Shown: positions 37,711-46,724, counted from the first letter of the stretch. The stretch is DNA of 64,000 bases from Thermogemmatispora tikiterensis (GCF_003268475.1 NZ_MCIF01000002.1:4346692-4410691); one strand, 5' to 3'. Notes: generated by a model from the letters alone, not told the origin. Program-made: numbers and translations.

Positions 37711-38088
37711 ATGCCAAGAGTAAAGCGAGGCGTTACGGCGCGTCAGAAGCATAAAAAGGTATTGCAGTTTGTGGAGGGCCATCGTGGCACACGCCGCCGT
37801 CTGATCAAGAGGGCGCGTGAGTCCATGATGCACGCCCTGGCCTATGCCTATCGTGATCGGCGTAACCGCAAGCGCGATATGCGTCGGCTCTGGATCACAC
37901 GCATCAACGCTGCCGCTCGCATGTTCGGTGTGACCTACAGCCAGTTGATGCATGCGATTCGCGTGGCCAACATCAGTGTTGATCGCAAGATTCTGGCTGA
38001 GATGGCGGTCAACGATCGGCCTGCCTTTGCCGAGCTGGTCAAAACGGCCCTGGCCGCGGCGCAGAGTCAGAATCAACCTCAAGGCTAG
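37711..38088 (+). CDS. rplT: 50S ribosomal protein L20
   Basis: L20 is needed early in large-subunit assembly and in several bacteria represses the infC-rpmI-rplT operon. 125 residues: MPRVKRGVTARQKHKKVLQF, the RRNRKRDMRRLWITRINAAAR signature and the C-terminal globular half. AGGGAAGGA precedes the ATG. It lies 115 bases after rpmI. Confidence 0.97.
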   Translation: MPRVKRGVTARQKHKKVLQFVEGHRGTRRRLIKRARESMMHALAYAYRDRRNRKRDMRRLWITRINAAARMFGVTYSQLMHAIRVANISVDRKILAEMAVNDRPAFAELVKTALAAAQSQNQPQG

Positions 38089-38188
38089 CAACAAGGCTGG
38101 TATTCTGCTCGGGCTGTCCTATCTATCTGGCAAAGCTGAGGTTGCCTCTCATGTTGCCAGGCGGGACAGTGCAGTGCAGAAGCGGTGT

Positions 38189-38218
38189 AAGGGGCGACTG
38201 CTCCGGCGGTCGCCCCTT
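38189..38218 (+). terminator. 10-bp perfect hairpin after rplT
   Basis: AAGGGGCGAC (38189-38198), ten-base loop, GTCGCCCCTT (38209-38218). No T-run follows, and GCAGAAG at 38176-38182 can compete by pairing with CTTCTGC at 38216-38222. It may stop transcription weakly or shape the 5' region of the following methyltransferase message. Confidence 0.45.
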
Positions 38219-38246
38219 CTGCATGTTTCAGGGAGGTGGCTCTCCC

Positions 38247-39101
38247 ATGCCGGTAATTAGCAGTCCGCTCAATCCCCGAGTCGCGCTCCTGCGTGAGCTG
38301 CACACGCCGCGCGGACGTAAGAAGCACGGCCTCTTTCTGATGGAAGGGCCGCATTTGCTCAAGGAGCTACTCGACCGGGCTGTCTTACCTCTCGAAGTCT
38401 ACTATCAGCCCGACTTGCTGGCGCGCACGGCTGAGGGGCAGGCGCTGTTAGAGCGGCTACTCACCGGGGCTGTGGCAAAGCAGGCCCTGATCCAGGTCAG
38501 TGTGCGTGTCATAGAGGCTTTAGGAGACGCGCAGACTTCACAGGGGGTAGTGGCCGTACTGCCGCTCGCGGCCTTCAGCTATGAGGAGGTAGCGGCACGC
38601 CGGCCTCCCGCGTTGCGGCCCACCCTGCTGATCCTCGATCGGCTGGCTGATCCGGGCAACCTTGGCACAATCCTGCGCACGGCCCTGGCGGCGGATGTCG
38701 CCGCGGTTCTGCTGACGCCGGGCTGTGTGGACGCCTTCAGTCCCAAGGTCGTGCGGGCGGCTGCCGGGGCCCATCTGGCCTTGCCGCTCGCTGAGGAACA
38801 GCAGTGGGACGAAATTGGGCGACGGGTGAGAGAGCACTGCGGTCCGCAGCTGCGGGTCTTTCTGGCTGAGGCAGGAGCGCCGCAGCTGTATTACGAGCAG
38901 GACCTATGTCAGCCGTTTGCCCTCATTATTGGCAATGAGGCTCACGGCCCCTCAGCGGCGGCTCGCGCCCTGGCCACCAGCCAGTTGAGCATTCCCCTCG
39001 CCAACGGGGTTGAGTCGCTCAATGCGGCAATGGCTACCGGCATCCTGCTCTACGAAGCCGTGCGTCAGCAGCGCCAGCGTCGTTCCACTGAGAAGCAATG
39101 A
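38247..39101 (+). CDS. TrmH/SpoU-family RNA 2'-O-methyltransferase
   Basis: SAM-dependent ribose methylation of RNA, with a knotted SPOUT fold. ATG 38247 (MPVISSPLNPRVALLREL) gives 284 residues, ten bases after GGGAGG. The N-terminal substrate-binding part has HGLFLMEGPHLLKE. SPOUT motifs follow: LDRLADPGNLGTILRTA (motif 1), FALIIGNEAHGPS (motif 2), and SIPLANGVESLNAAMATGILLYE (motif 3). A gene of this type next to rpmI-rplT is common. The target is probably 23S rRNA; RlmB, TsnR-like and TrmH cannot be told apart here. Confidence 0.92.
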   Translation: MPVISSPLNPRVALLRELHTPRGRKKHGLFLMEGPHLLKELLDRAVLPLEVYYQPDLLARTAEGQALLERLLTGAVAKQALIQVSVRVIEALGDAQTSQGVVAVLPLAAFSYEEVAARRPPALRPTLLILDRLADPGNLGTILRTALAADVAAVLLTPGCVDAFSPKVVRAAAGAHLALPLAEEQQWDEIGRRVREHCGPQLRVFLAEAGAPQLYYEQDLCQPFALIIGNEAHGPSAAARALATSQLSIPLANGVESLNAAMATGILLYEAVRQQRQRRSTEKQ

Positions 39102-39605
39102 CGACCGGAGAGATAACAGAGACGGCAGGACCTACGGCGCCGACGCTCGTCGTAAGCCCTGCCGCTTCTGCGGGTAAGAGGGGGCAGTGTCGTTAGCCAG
39201 AGAAGAAGTAGTCTGCAAGAGGTGGTCGGCAGTCTGCCGGCTCTCGCTAACTATAACCTACATCATCAGTCTAACAGAGGAATTAGACGCTTGTCTATGA
39301 AACAAGATAGAGGTTGCAGATACTATCTATAACAAAAAGGTTATAGTAGGGAAGGAGGCCGGAGGGCAACGCCAGGTGGGCCGGGTCAAGCGAAGAAGAA
39401 CCCGCCTCTGAGTTGGCTGGCAGGCGCCAGCTGGCCTTGGCGAAAAAGAGCGGGGACCAATCCCCCGAGGCGCAGCTCTGAGGGGACTGGCTCCCGCTCC
39501 CTCTGTCGGTTTACCTGTTCGTCCGGCCTTCCATGCATCCGCCTGCTAGCCTGCCCAGCCTGGTAGCTCCATTAAATTGGGAGCCATTGGCCTGGCGAGC
39601 GGTCT
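39102..39605. other. Convergent spacer with AT-rich palindromic element
   Basis: Between the methyltransferase (+) and the chemoreceptor (-). Most of it is ordinary GC-rich spacer; the central AT-rich element at 39250-39347 is listed separately. No gene is supported. Confidence 0.6.
39250..39347. repeat. 98-bp AT-rich element with 10-bp terminal inverted repeats
   Basis: Ends are ACTATAACCT (39250-39259) and AGGTTATAGT (39338-39347), perfect inverted copies. Inside lie further perfect inverted repeats: GTCTAA/TTAGAC (39269-39288), CTTGT/ACAAG (39290-39306), AGATAG/CTATCT (39305-39328) and CTATAAC/GTTATAG (39327-39346). The composition is clearly more AT-rich than its surroundings. It looks like a small non-coding mobile element or a folded transcription-end structure. 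Confidence 0.55.
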
Positions 39606-41945
39606 TTATGGGAGGCCGCTGCCGTTGCCGGGCATCCCGGGATTCCAGGGGTCATACGGAGACTGCTCGAAGGGTGCCGCCTTGGGAGTTGGCGTAGTGG
39701 GGAAGCCAGTCGCTGGTGGTGAGTAGGGCCAGCCCGGCTGCGGGCCACTGCCTCCTGCTGGCATTGAAGGCAGCGGCTGACTCCACTCGCTGTTACCGGT
39801 GGAGGAGGGAGAGGGCGAGAGCGGCTGGAAGGGCGAGAAACCCTCGGGACTTGGGCCAGCGCCTGGCTGGCGGGCCGGGGGGAGAGCATTATACATGCCA
39901 GCATGGGTTGGTGTCGGCTGGGCCTGAGCGGTGGCCGTGACTGTACGGAAAGCGCCGCTCAGGGACTGCTGACCCTCCACGCCGTCTTGGACCGTCAGGG
40001 CATCGGTGAAGCCCGTAGTCGACAGGTAGCTCTGATCCTCATTCAGCTTGAACGCCTCTACCGAAGCGCGCAAGCGCTCCACCAGGCGAGCCAGGCGCCC
40101 CATAGCCTGGGCGGCCTCGCGTGTCGTCGTACTGCTGCGCTGGGTTGCCTCCGAGACGCTGTGCATAATCTGCACCACAGAGCTGGATGACTCCAGCTGC
40201 TGGTTAGCCATCTGGTTGATCGTTTCGATCTCGTGGGCCTGTTGCTCGATCACCGCAAAGACTGTCTCCAGGGCGCTACCGGCCTCCTGGGTCAGGCGTG
40301 CTCCAGCCTCCGTCTCGCGCTCCGTATCCTGCATAGCCACAGCCACAGCCCCGATATCCTCGCGAACGCTGCGGACAATGCGCGTCACGTTGCTGGCCTG
40401 CTCCTTGGCGCGCTCGGCCAGGCGGCGGATATCGGCGGCGACGGCGCCGAAGCCCTTGCCATGCTCACCGGCCATGGCGGCCTGGATAGCGGCGTCGAGA
40501 GCCAGACGATTGGTCTGATGAGCGATGCTGGAGATCGCCTCTACGATATTATTGATCTCACGCGAGCGGTCGCCGAGCACCTGGACCTTCTTAGCAGTCG
40601 CTTGCACGTTCTCATGGATGCGGCCCATCCCGGCGACGGCCATCTCCACAGCCTCGCGGCCCCCCTGCGCATCTTTACGCGCCTCGACGGCCACGTTGTG
40701 CAGCAGCTGAGCGCGCTCAGCCACGCGGCGGCTGGCCTCGGCCATCTGCTCGACCTCGACCGCGGCCTCGCTGATCTGGCGGATCTGCATGTCGTCCTCT
40801 TCCACCAGTTGGGTCATGCCATCGATCAGCTGGCTTGTGGTCTGCTCCACCTCGCGGGCCACCGTCTTAACGCGGATCACCAGATTCCCCAGCTCCTCGA
40901 CCATGTAGTTAAAGGAGTCCGCGAGCACACCGAGGGCATCAGCTGTCACCTCAGCCTGCACGCGCAGGTCGCCCTCACCGACGCCGCTGACCTCGCTCAC
41001 CAGCTTCTCCACCTGGGCCTGCAGGTTATCGCGCTGCGCCTGGGTCTCCTGAATCAAGCGCACGATGTTATCGAGCATATTGTTCATCGAGTTCGCCACG
41101 ATGTAGATCTCATCGCGGCTGTTGATCTTGACACGGGCTGTCGTATCGCCCTTGCTGATGCGCTTGGTCAGGTTGGCGAGCTGGCGCAGGGGGCGGGTGA
41201 TGGTCAGGTTAATGATATAGCCAATGGTGATCACCACCATTGCTGTGGCCAGGATGGCGATGACCGTGCCGAGGGTGATCATCCCGATCTGGTTAGAGCC
41301 GATGGAGGTCACCTCGTTGCTGATCGTTTGGGTCGTAGTCACAAGCTGCTGCCAGCTTGTGAGGAGCGAGGCGTACTTGGTGTTGGCCTGTTCGAGGAGG
41401 CTATGGGTCTGGCTGTGCGGGAGATTGGCCTTCAGCGCTGTCAGCTCAGCGTCCTGGGCCTGCTTATAATCCGACCACTGCTGACTGGCCGTGCGGAAGA
41501 CCTGGGCCTGATTGGAGGCCAGGCTATTGATATCGCCCGGAAGGCTCCGGCGCACACTGTCCATATTCGGGGACGATCCCAGCAGGAAATTTTGCTGGTA
41601 GGTGCTCAACTCGTTGCCGAAGCTGTGCTCCAGGTCGAGGATCTCCGTCTCGGCAGAGGTGGCCATGCGAGTCATAGCACCACTATTGAGGCCGTAGGGG
41701 CCATCGTTAGCATAGAGCGTCGAGTGGTACTCGCCCAGCAGTGCGTTCATGCGCTCGAGATCAGACATGGCCTGCATGGAGATCGTCGTCGCCTGGTTGG
41801 CTACTTGCATTGCCTGGCCGTGAACGGTCAGCGTGTTCAGAAAGAAGGTTCCCAGCACGATAATCACGATGGCGGGAATAATCGCAGCCAGCGCGAAGGC
41901 CAGGAAGAGCCGGAGAAAAATAGGCATGCGCGTAATTGCTCTCAT
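39606..41945 (-). CDS. Methyl-accepting chemotaxis protein with two HAMP domains
   Basis: Signal-transducing receptor. ATG 41945 (MRAITRMPIFLRLFLAF) gives 779 residues. TM1 is at about 9-35, then an extracytoplasmic helical sensor of about 185 residues, TM2 (LGTVIAILATAMVVITIGYII), HAMP 1 (TITRPLRQLANLTKRISKGD), HAMP 2 (VSGVGEGDLRVQAEVTADALGVLADSFNYM) and the MCP signalling hairpin (SSIAHQTNRLALDAAIQAAMAGEHGKGFGAVAADIRRLAERA). The last 120 residues are a P/S/G/Q-rich tail. The hairpin tip matches pilus-type (PilJ-like) receptors. No cheA, cheW or flagellar genes lie nearby. The ligand is unknown. Confidence 0.93.
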   Translation of the reverse strand: MRAITRMPIFLRLFLAFALAAIIPAIVIIVLGTFFLNTLTVHGQAMQVANQATTISMQAMSDLERMNALLGEYHSTLYANDGPYGLNSGAMTRMATSAETEILDLEHSFGNELSTYQQNFLLGSSPNMDSVRRSLPGDINSLASNQAQVFRTASQQWSDYKQAQDAELTALKANLPHSQTHSLLEQANTKYASLLTSWQQLVTTTQTISNEVTSIGSNQIGMITLGTVIAILATAMVVITIGYIINLTITRPLRQLANLTKRISKGDTTARVKINSRDEIYIVANSMNNMLDNIVRLIQETQAQRDNLQAQVEKLVSEVSGVGEGDLRVQAEVTADALGVLADSFNYMVEELGNLVIRVKTVAREVEQTTSQLIDGMTQLVEEDDMQIRQISEAAVEVEQMAEASRRVAERAQLLHNVAVEARKDAQGGREAVEMAVAGMGRIHENVQATAKKVQVLGDRSREINNIVEAISSIAHQTNRLALDAAIQAAMAGEHGKGFGAVAADIRRLAERAKEQASNVTRIVRSVREDIGAVAVAMQDTERETEAGARLTQEAGSALETVFAVIEQQAHEIETINQMANQQLESSSSVVQIMHSVSEATQRSSTTTREAAQAMGRLARLVERLRASVEAFKLNEDQSYLSTTGFTDALTVQDGVEGQQSLSGAFRTVTATAQAQPTPTHAGMYNALPPARQPGAGPSPEGFSPFQPLSPSPSSTGNSEWSQPLPSMPAGGSGPQPGWPYSPPATGFPTTPTPKAAPFEQSPYDPWNPGMPGNGSGLP

Positions 41946-42609
41946 GACAGCTCTCGCCCCCTCTAAGAAGGTACGCAATGATCTCTGTATTGCTTAAAGG
42001 AATGGACCTTGCCGTTGCCAGCCTGTTGTTGATGTATGGGCAAACGTCAATGAGACCTGGAACAACCTGACAAAAGACTCCCAAGGTAGTGTACTCCACC
42101 CTGGGCGATTTTGAAACTCTCTTGTGAGAGATTACCCTCTTTTTCCTAGATGCGTGGCGCGGACAGCATGGGGGTAAGAAGCAATAAGGCTCTGCCACTC
42201 CGCTCCGCTCTGCTGGCGGCAGAGGTGGGCGAATCACTGCCTGCGCTACACTGTATTAACGATAGCCGAAAAGGGCGCTTCCAGCAAGCGTTCTCCCCTC
42301 ATAGGGTGCTCTCTGAGCTGGCGGCTGGTGGCGGCCTCTCCTCCCTTCTGGCAAGCTCTCGCGCCTCTGGCCTTCGTGCCTCTTTTGCTGATTTATGATG
42401 TCATGTTTCTATCTATCTAGCTAGCTGTTGGCTAGATTCTCTCATGCTCGCTATAGCCTGTCCTGAAGGGAGCGGAGGAAGGGGGCCAGTTAGTTGATCA
42501 TCAGGAAAGCAAGCGGCAGAGGAGAAGAAGCCCTGCTGCCATTGGGGGCAGAGCTTGCTCACTCCTCTGCCTGGGGGCCCATCCTGGCCCGCTGCCTCCT
42601 GGGTAGTAA
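41946..42609. other. Spacer chemoreceptor-lepB (664 bases), no gene seen
   Basis: No convincing promoter, gene or RNA. A small hairpin CTCTC-TTGT-GAGAG is near 42117-42130 and short CTAT/AGCT repeats near 42408-42426. Open frames of 60-80 codons here have no recognisable features. Confidence 0.55.
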
Positions 42610-43197
42610 TCATTTAATACCGGCGAAAACGCTGCTCTCGTCGGGTAGCAGGCCAAAGTTATTGGCTCCCAGCGGCCAGTAGACCAGGGTGGCCTTGCCG
42701 ACGATATCTTGTTTGGGGACGGTGCCCCATTGACGCGAATCAGAGCTGTCGCCGCGATTATCGCCCATCACAAAGTACTGATCAGGGCCGATAACCAGGT
42801 TGCGGATCGGCGGGTAGACGGCCAGGCTGGCCGGGTCGTTGGGATTGGTATACGGTTCATGCAGGGTGACCCCATCGACAATGACCGTTTGGCCGATGAC
42901 GGTGATGGTGTCACCGGGAACAGCAATAATGCGCTTCACATAGTCTACACTCGGGTCGCGTGGATAGTGGAAGACAATAATATCACCGCGTTGTGGCGGA
43001 TGAAAAAGGTAAGCGAGCCGATCGACAAGGATATATTCCTGGTTATGCAGCGTCGGCTCCATGCTTGGCCCATCGATATAGTAATGCTGGACTGTCAGGC
43101 GTACCACGAGGAGCAACAGTAGCGTCAATGCTACCGTTTCCAGGATGTCACGCAGGAGCCGGTGGCCCCTCTCCTCTTTCTCTGGTTTTGCGCTCAA
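42610..43197 (-). CDS. lepB: Signal peptidase I
   Basis: Membrane-bound serine protease that removes signal peptides of exported proteins. One N-terminal membrane segment (VALTLLLLLVVRLTVQ), the catalytic serine in IDGPSMEPTL, the catalytic lysine in DYVKRIIAVPGD, and box E GDNRGDSSDSRQWG. 195 residues, start TTG 43197 with a GGAGG 13 bases upstream. It lies last in the run rny-PHP-lepB. Confidence 0.95.
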   Translation of the reverse strand: MSAKPEKEERGHRLLRDILETVALTLLLLLVVRLTVQHYYIDGPSMEPTLHNQEYILVDRLAYLFHPPQRGDIIVFHYPRDPSVDYVKRIIAVPGDTITVIGQTVIVDGVTLHEPYTNPNDPASLAVYPPIRNLVIGPDQYFVMGDNRGDSSDSRQWGTVPKQDIVGKATLVYWPLGANNFGLLPDESSVFAGIK

Positions 43198-43343
43198 AAC
43201 CCTTGCCTTGCCTCCTATTCTATCTTAGGGTCAGTGCTCGACGATCTGTTTGGAAGAAGCATTGCCGATGGAGGCCCCTTCTTCCCTGGCCCGCTCATAA
43301 AGAGCGGTCTCTACCGGCGGTGTTGGCATATCGACAGCTGAGC

Positions 43344-44228
43344 TTACTCGGCAGCCGGTTCTGGAAGCGTGAATGGAGGCGGCGTCTGGTGGCTGCGAGC
43401 CGCCGCTGCTTCTTGCAAACGCGTCACGCTCTCAGCCGGAACAGGGTGGCCCCCCAAGGGCGTCGGATGGATGCCAGGACCATGATAGTCGCTGCCGCCC
43501 GTGGGGATGAGGTCGAACTGGCGCGCCAGGGTGAGCAGCAGCGTCTCCTGCTCAGCGGTATAAGGACCATAGTAGACCTCCAGGCCCGCCAGTCCCAGGG
43601 CACATAACTCGGGGAGCCACTGCCGCAGGATCTCAGGGCCTGGTAATTCCAGAGGGTGGGCGATCACTGGCAGGCCCCTGGCGCTAACAATGAGACGCAC
43701 CGCGTCCTGGGGCGAGAGCTTGTAACGCGGTACGTAGGCTGGGCACCCTTTGCTCAGGTAGCGCGCAAAGGCCTCCTCGATGCTCTGCGCATAGCCAGCC
43801 TCGACCAGGGCCTGAGCCACATGAGGCCGTCCCACTGCTCCCTGAGCCAGCTCGCGCACACGCTCCCACCTGATGGCGATGCCCTGCTCGTTGAGCAGCT
43901 CGACCATCCGCTGGCCACGGCGCTGGCGTGCGTCGCGCAGTGTACGCAGAGCCTGCTGAAAAGCCTCCTGCTGGTAGTGTAGAAAATAGCCAAGCATGTG
44001 CACTTCGCCAGCGGAAGTTTCGGTGTTGATCTCGATGCCTGGGATAAAATCGATGCCTAGCTGGGTGGCGGCCTCAGCGGCCTCCGCCACTCCTTCGGTG
44101 CTGTCGTGATCGGTAAGGGCCAGCACACGCACCCCCGCCTCGTAGGCTTTCTGGACCAGAACCTGCGGCGCATAGAGGCCGTCCGAAGCGGTCGAGTGCG
44201 TGTGCAGATCAATGGCGTAATCGGTCAT
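43344..44228 (-). CDS. PHP-domain phosphoesterase (YciV/TrpH-like)
   Basis: Metal-dependent phosphoesterase. Members of this group act as 3',5'-nucleotide bisphosphate phosphatase or 5'-3' exoribonuclease (RNase AM). Metal ligands of the PHP fold are in IDLHTHSTASDG, LTDHDS, EVHMLGYFLHY, IAHPLE and GGSDYHGPG. 294 residues. It follows rny by 143 bases on the same strand, so a role in RNA turnover is a reasonable inference from context and family. Confidence 0.9.
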   Translation of the reverse strand: MTDYAIDLHTHSTASDGLYAPQVLVQKAYEAGVRVLALTDHDSTEGVAEAAEAATQLGIDFIPGIEINTETSAGEVHMLGYFLHYQQEAFQQALRTLRDARQRRGQRMVELLNEQGIAIRWERVRELAQGAVGRPHVAQALVEAGYAQSIEEAFARYLSKGCPAYVPRYKLSPQDAVRLIVSARGLPVIAHPLELPGPEILRQWLPELCALGLAGLEVYYGPYTAEQETLLLTLARQFDLIPTGGSDYHGPGIHPTPLGGHPVPAESVTRLQEAAAARSHQTPPPFTLPEPAAE

Positions 44229-44371
44229 ATCTCCTCCAGCCTGATTGACCCGGCGTGATCGCTGGGATGGATTGAGGCAGTGAGCGAGCTATGGCTGTGT
44301 TTTCGCCCACTGCTGGCCACATCAGGCGCGTTCCTCTCTCCTGTCTCCGGGTTCCGCGCGAGCCAGGCCAC

Positions 44372-45937
44372 TTATCTGGCATAGTCAACGGCGCGCGTCT
44401 CGCGCACCACGCAGACTTTGATCTGGCCGGGGTAGTCAAGGCTCTCCTCGATCTTATGGGCGATCTCGCTGGCCAGGCGATTGGCGCCGTACTCATCGAT
44501 CTCATCGGGCTTGACGATGATCCGCACCTCGCGCCCGGCCTGGATAGCAAAGGACTTCTCGACGCCGGGGAAAGAGTTGGCGATGCTCTCCAGGGCTTCG
44601 AGGCGCTTGAGATAGAGATCGATGGTCTCGCGCCGCGCCCCAGGCCGGGCAGCGGAGATGGCATCGGCGGCCTGGACAATGGCGGCCTCCAGGCTCTGCG
44701 GTTCCATCTCGCTGGCGTGATGAGCTACCATCGCATGAATAATCTTGGGCGACTTGCCAAAACGACGGGCAATCTCGCCGCCAACGACGGCATGCGGCCC
44801 CTCGACCTCCTGATCAATGGCCTTGCCGATGTCATGCAGCAGGGCGGCGGTCTTGCAGACGTTCACATCGGCTCCCAGCTCATGGGCGATGGTGCCCGCG
44901 AGAATAGCCACTTCGACGGAGTGAGCCAGCACATTCTGACCGTAGCTGGTGCGGAAATGGAGCCGCCCCAGGATCTTGAGCAGCTCGGGCTGCAGGCCGT
45001 GGACATTGGCCTCCATCGCCGCCCGCTCTCCGGCCTCACGGATGATGCTGTCGACCTCCTGCTGGGCCTTGGCTACCACGTCTTCAATGCGCGTGGGGTG
45101 GATACGCCCATCAAGAATCAAGCGGTTGAGGGCCAGGCGCGCCACTTCGCGACGCACTGGGTCAAAACCCGAAAGAATGACCGCTTCCGGTGTGTCGTCG
45201 ATGATCAGGTCAACACCGGTCGCGGCCTCCAAGGCCCGAATATTGCGACCTTCCCGGCCAATGATGCGGCCTTTCATCTCCTCATTGGGCAGAGGGACGA
45301 CCGAGACTACAGCCTCAGAGACCTGGTCGGAGGCGCAGCGCTGGATAGCCAGCGTGATGATCTCACGCGCCCTCGCCTCAGCCTCCTCGCGCGCTTCCTC
45401 TTCGATGATGCGCGCCCGCCGCGAGGCTTCGGCCCGGACCAGGGCCTCCATGCGACTCAAGAGAAGCTCGCGCGCCTCCTCTTCGCTCAGGTGGGAGATG
45501 CGTTCTAGCTCGCTCTGCTGCTGGCGCTTCAGCTCTTCGACTTCCTGACGCAGCTCCTCAACAGCCCGCTCGCGTGCCTGTAGCCGACGCTCACGTTGCT
45601 CCAGGGCTTCGATCTTCCGCTCCAGACTCTCTTCCTTCTGCTGCAGTCGACGCTCTTGACGCTGCAGCTCAGCACGCCGCTCAGCGTTTTCTCTCTCAAT
45701 GGTGGCGCGGAAGCGCGCTGTCTCTTCACGGGCCTCATGCAGAGCCTCACGCTGTTGCTGCTGCATTTCCAGAAGAAGACGCTCACTGGCCTCTTTTTCA
45801 AGACGGAGACGCTCCTCAAACTTGCTTTTATTTCGGGCCTCCCCTAAGCGGTATCCGATGACAAGTGCGATCCCGGCTCCAAGGAGCGCCGCCAGGATAA
45901 TGCCCGCTGCGAGGATGGCGATGATGGTCGGCGTCAC
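44372..45937 (-). CDS. rny: Ribonuclease Y
   Basis: Membrane-anchored endoribonuclease that starts mRNA decay. An N-terminal membrane segment ([26 protein letters not shown]) is followed by a coiled coil to about residue 190, a KH domain ([23 protein letters not shown]) and the HD domain ([30 protein letters not shown]). 521 residues; start GTG 45937, nine bases after GGAGGT. Its promoter is overlapped by an array of inverted half-sites (next entries), suggesting active repression. Confidence 0.97.
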   Translation of the reverse strand: MTPTIIAILAAGIILAALLGAGIALVIGYRLGEARNKSKFEERLRLEKEASERLLLEMQQQQREALHEAREETARFRATIERENAERRAELQRQERRLQQKEESLERKIEALEQRERRLQARERAVEELRQEVEELKRQQQSELERISHLSEEEARELLLSRMEALVRAEASRRARIIEEEAREEAEARAREIITLAIQRCASDQVSEAVVSVVPLPNEEMKGRIIGREGRNIRALEAATGVDLIIDDTPEAVILSGFDPVRREVARLALNRLILDGRIHPTRIEDVVAKAQQEVDSIIREAGERAAMEANVHGLQPELLKILGRLHFRTSYGQNVLAHSVEVAILAGTIAHELGADVNVCKTAALLHDIGKAIDQEVEGPHAVVGGEIARRFGKSPKIIHAMVAHHASEMEPQSLEAAIVQAADAISAARPGARRETIDLYLKRLEALESIANSFPGVEKSFAIQAGREVRIIVKPDEIDEYGANRLASEIAHKIEESLDYPGQIKVCVVRETRAVDYAR

Positions 45938-46043
45938 GTTAGCCTACCTCCAGAGTGATAAAAGGGCAAACAGACCCGCCCGCCGGGCTTGTGATGACCG
46001 AGTGCTGTGTTCCATCGTATCGAGAGACGGTATATGCTAAGTA

Positions 46044-46082
46044 TACTATATAGAAGGCGTATAGTACGCCAAGCATACTATA
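46044..46082. promoter_or_regulatory. Operator array: three alternating TACTATA half-sites
   Basis: TACTATA at 46044-46050, TATAGTA at 46060-46066 and TACTATA at 46076-46082: exactly 16 bases apart, alternating in direction. Within the same stretch are the 14-base near-repeats AAGTATACTATATA and AAGCATACTATATA (32 bases apart), the palindrome AGTATACT, and GGCGTA-TAG-TACGCC. The third half-site covers the -10 of the rny promoter. It is a candidate binding site for a dimeric repressor. Confidence 0.65.
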
Positions 46083-46105
46083 TAAGAGCGTTGAGGGGCT
46101 GTCAA
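46077..46105 (-). promoter_or_regulatory. Promoter of rny
   Basis: On the minus strand: TTGACA (46105-46100, full consensus), 17 bases, TATAGT (46082-46077). Start near 46070, a leader of about 130 bases. A second weaker set (TTGGCG, 16 bases, TATAGT at 46050-46045) lies 32 bases downstream. Confidence 0.8.
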
Positions 46106-46194
46106 GAACGCTCAATTGAGAAGATCGATTGTTTCTCTAGCAGGTTCGCAGCCTTTTCTAGTTTGCTGCAATCAATCTCTACGGGAGTTACATC

Positions 46195-46665
46195 ATGACA
46201 CAGCAACCAGCGGAGTCCACTGCTCCCCTGCGTCCCACGCCCGTGGTCACCAGCTTCCTCCTGCGTTTCGACCAGCCTGGGGGCCCCCAGCTGCTGATCG
46301 TCCAGCGCAGCCAGCGGGTTGGCAGCTATCAAGGACGTTGGGCCGGCATCAGTGGCTTTATCGAGCCGGGGGTCAGTCCCGAGGAGCAGGCCTACACGGA
46401 GATCCGCGAAGAGACTGGTTTGGGGCCGCAGCAGGTGCGCCTGCTCAAACGTGGCGCGGTTGTTGAGCATCGTGATCAGGAGCTGGGCCGCCACTGGATT
46501 ATTCACCCCTTCCTCTTTGAGGTCTTGGCCCCCGAGGCTATTCGGACCGATTGGGAAGCAGTGACCATGCGCTGGATTCCTCCGGCTGAGCTGGAGCGCT
46601 ATGAGACGGTGCCCCTGCTCAAAGAAGCCTACGAATCGGCGCAGCGGGGTGAGAGCCAGCCCTGA
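46195..46665 (+). CDS. Nudix hydrolase
   Basis: Hydrolyses a nucleoside diphosphate linked to another group; the substrate cannot be told. The 156 residues have the fold pattern VVTSFLLRFDQPGGPQLLIVQRSQRVGSYQGRWAGISGFIEPG, and the Nudix box reads GFIEPGVSPEEQAYTEIREETGL. Compared with the GX5EX7REUXEEXGU consensus, the first Glu is Val and the Arg is Thr, while the metal-binding EE pair is kept. The ATG follows CGGGAG. It is divergent from rny, across the operator array. Confidence 0.88.
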   Translation: MTQQPAESTAPLRPTPVVTSFLLRFDQPGGPQLLIVQRSQRVGSYQGRWAGISGFIEPGVSPEEQAYTEIREETGLGPQQVRLLKRGAVVEHRDQELGRHWIIHPFLFEVLAPEAIRTDWEAVTMRWIPPAELERYETVPLLKEAYESAQRGESQP

Positions 46666-46680
46666 GCAGAGCTGTGGGCT

Positions 46681-46722
46681 GGCCCGCACCGCAGTGGCGA
46701 CCCGCGATGCGATGCGCGGGCC
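46681..46722. terminator. GC-rich hairpins between convergent genes
   Basis: GGCCCGC (46681-46687) pairs with GCGGGCC (46716-46722); an inner CCCGCG-8-CGCGGG (46701-46720) competes. No T-run on either side. Placed between the Nudix gene (+) and nnr (-), it may block convergent transcription. Confidence 0.45.
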
Positions 46723-46724
46723 AC

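Noticed and set aside
40233..41966. 577-codon open frame on the plus strand opposite the chemoreceptor
   Set aside because: The H/D/L-rich composition is the complement of a coiled-coil gene; no domain is recognised, and the receptor on the other strand is clear.
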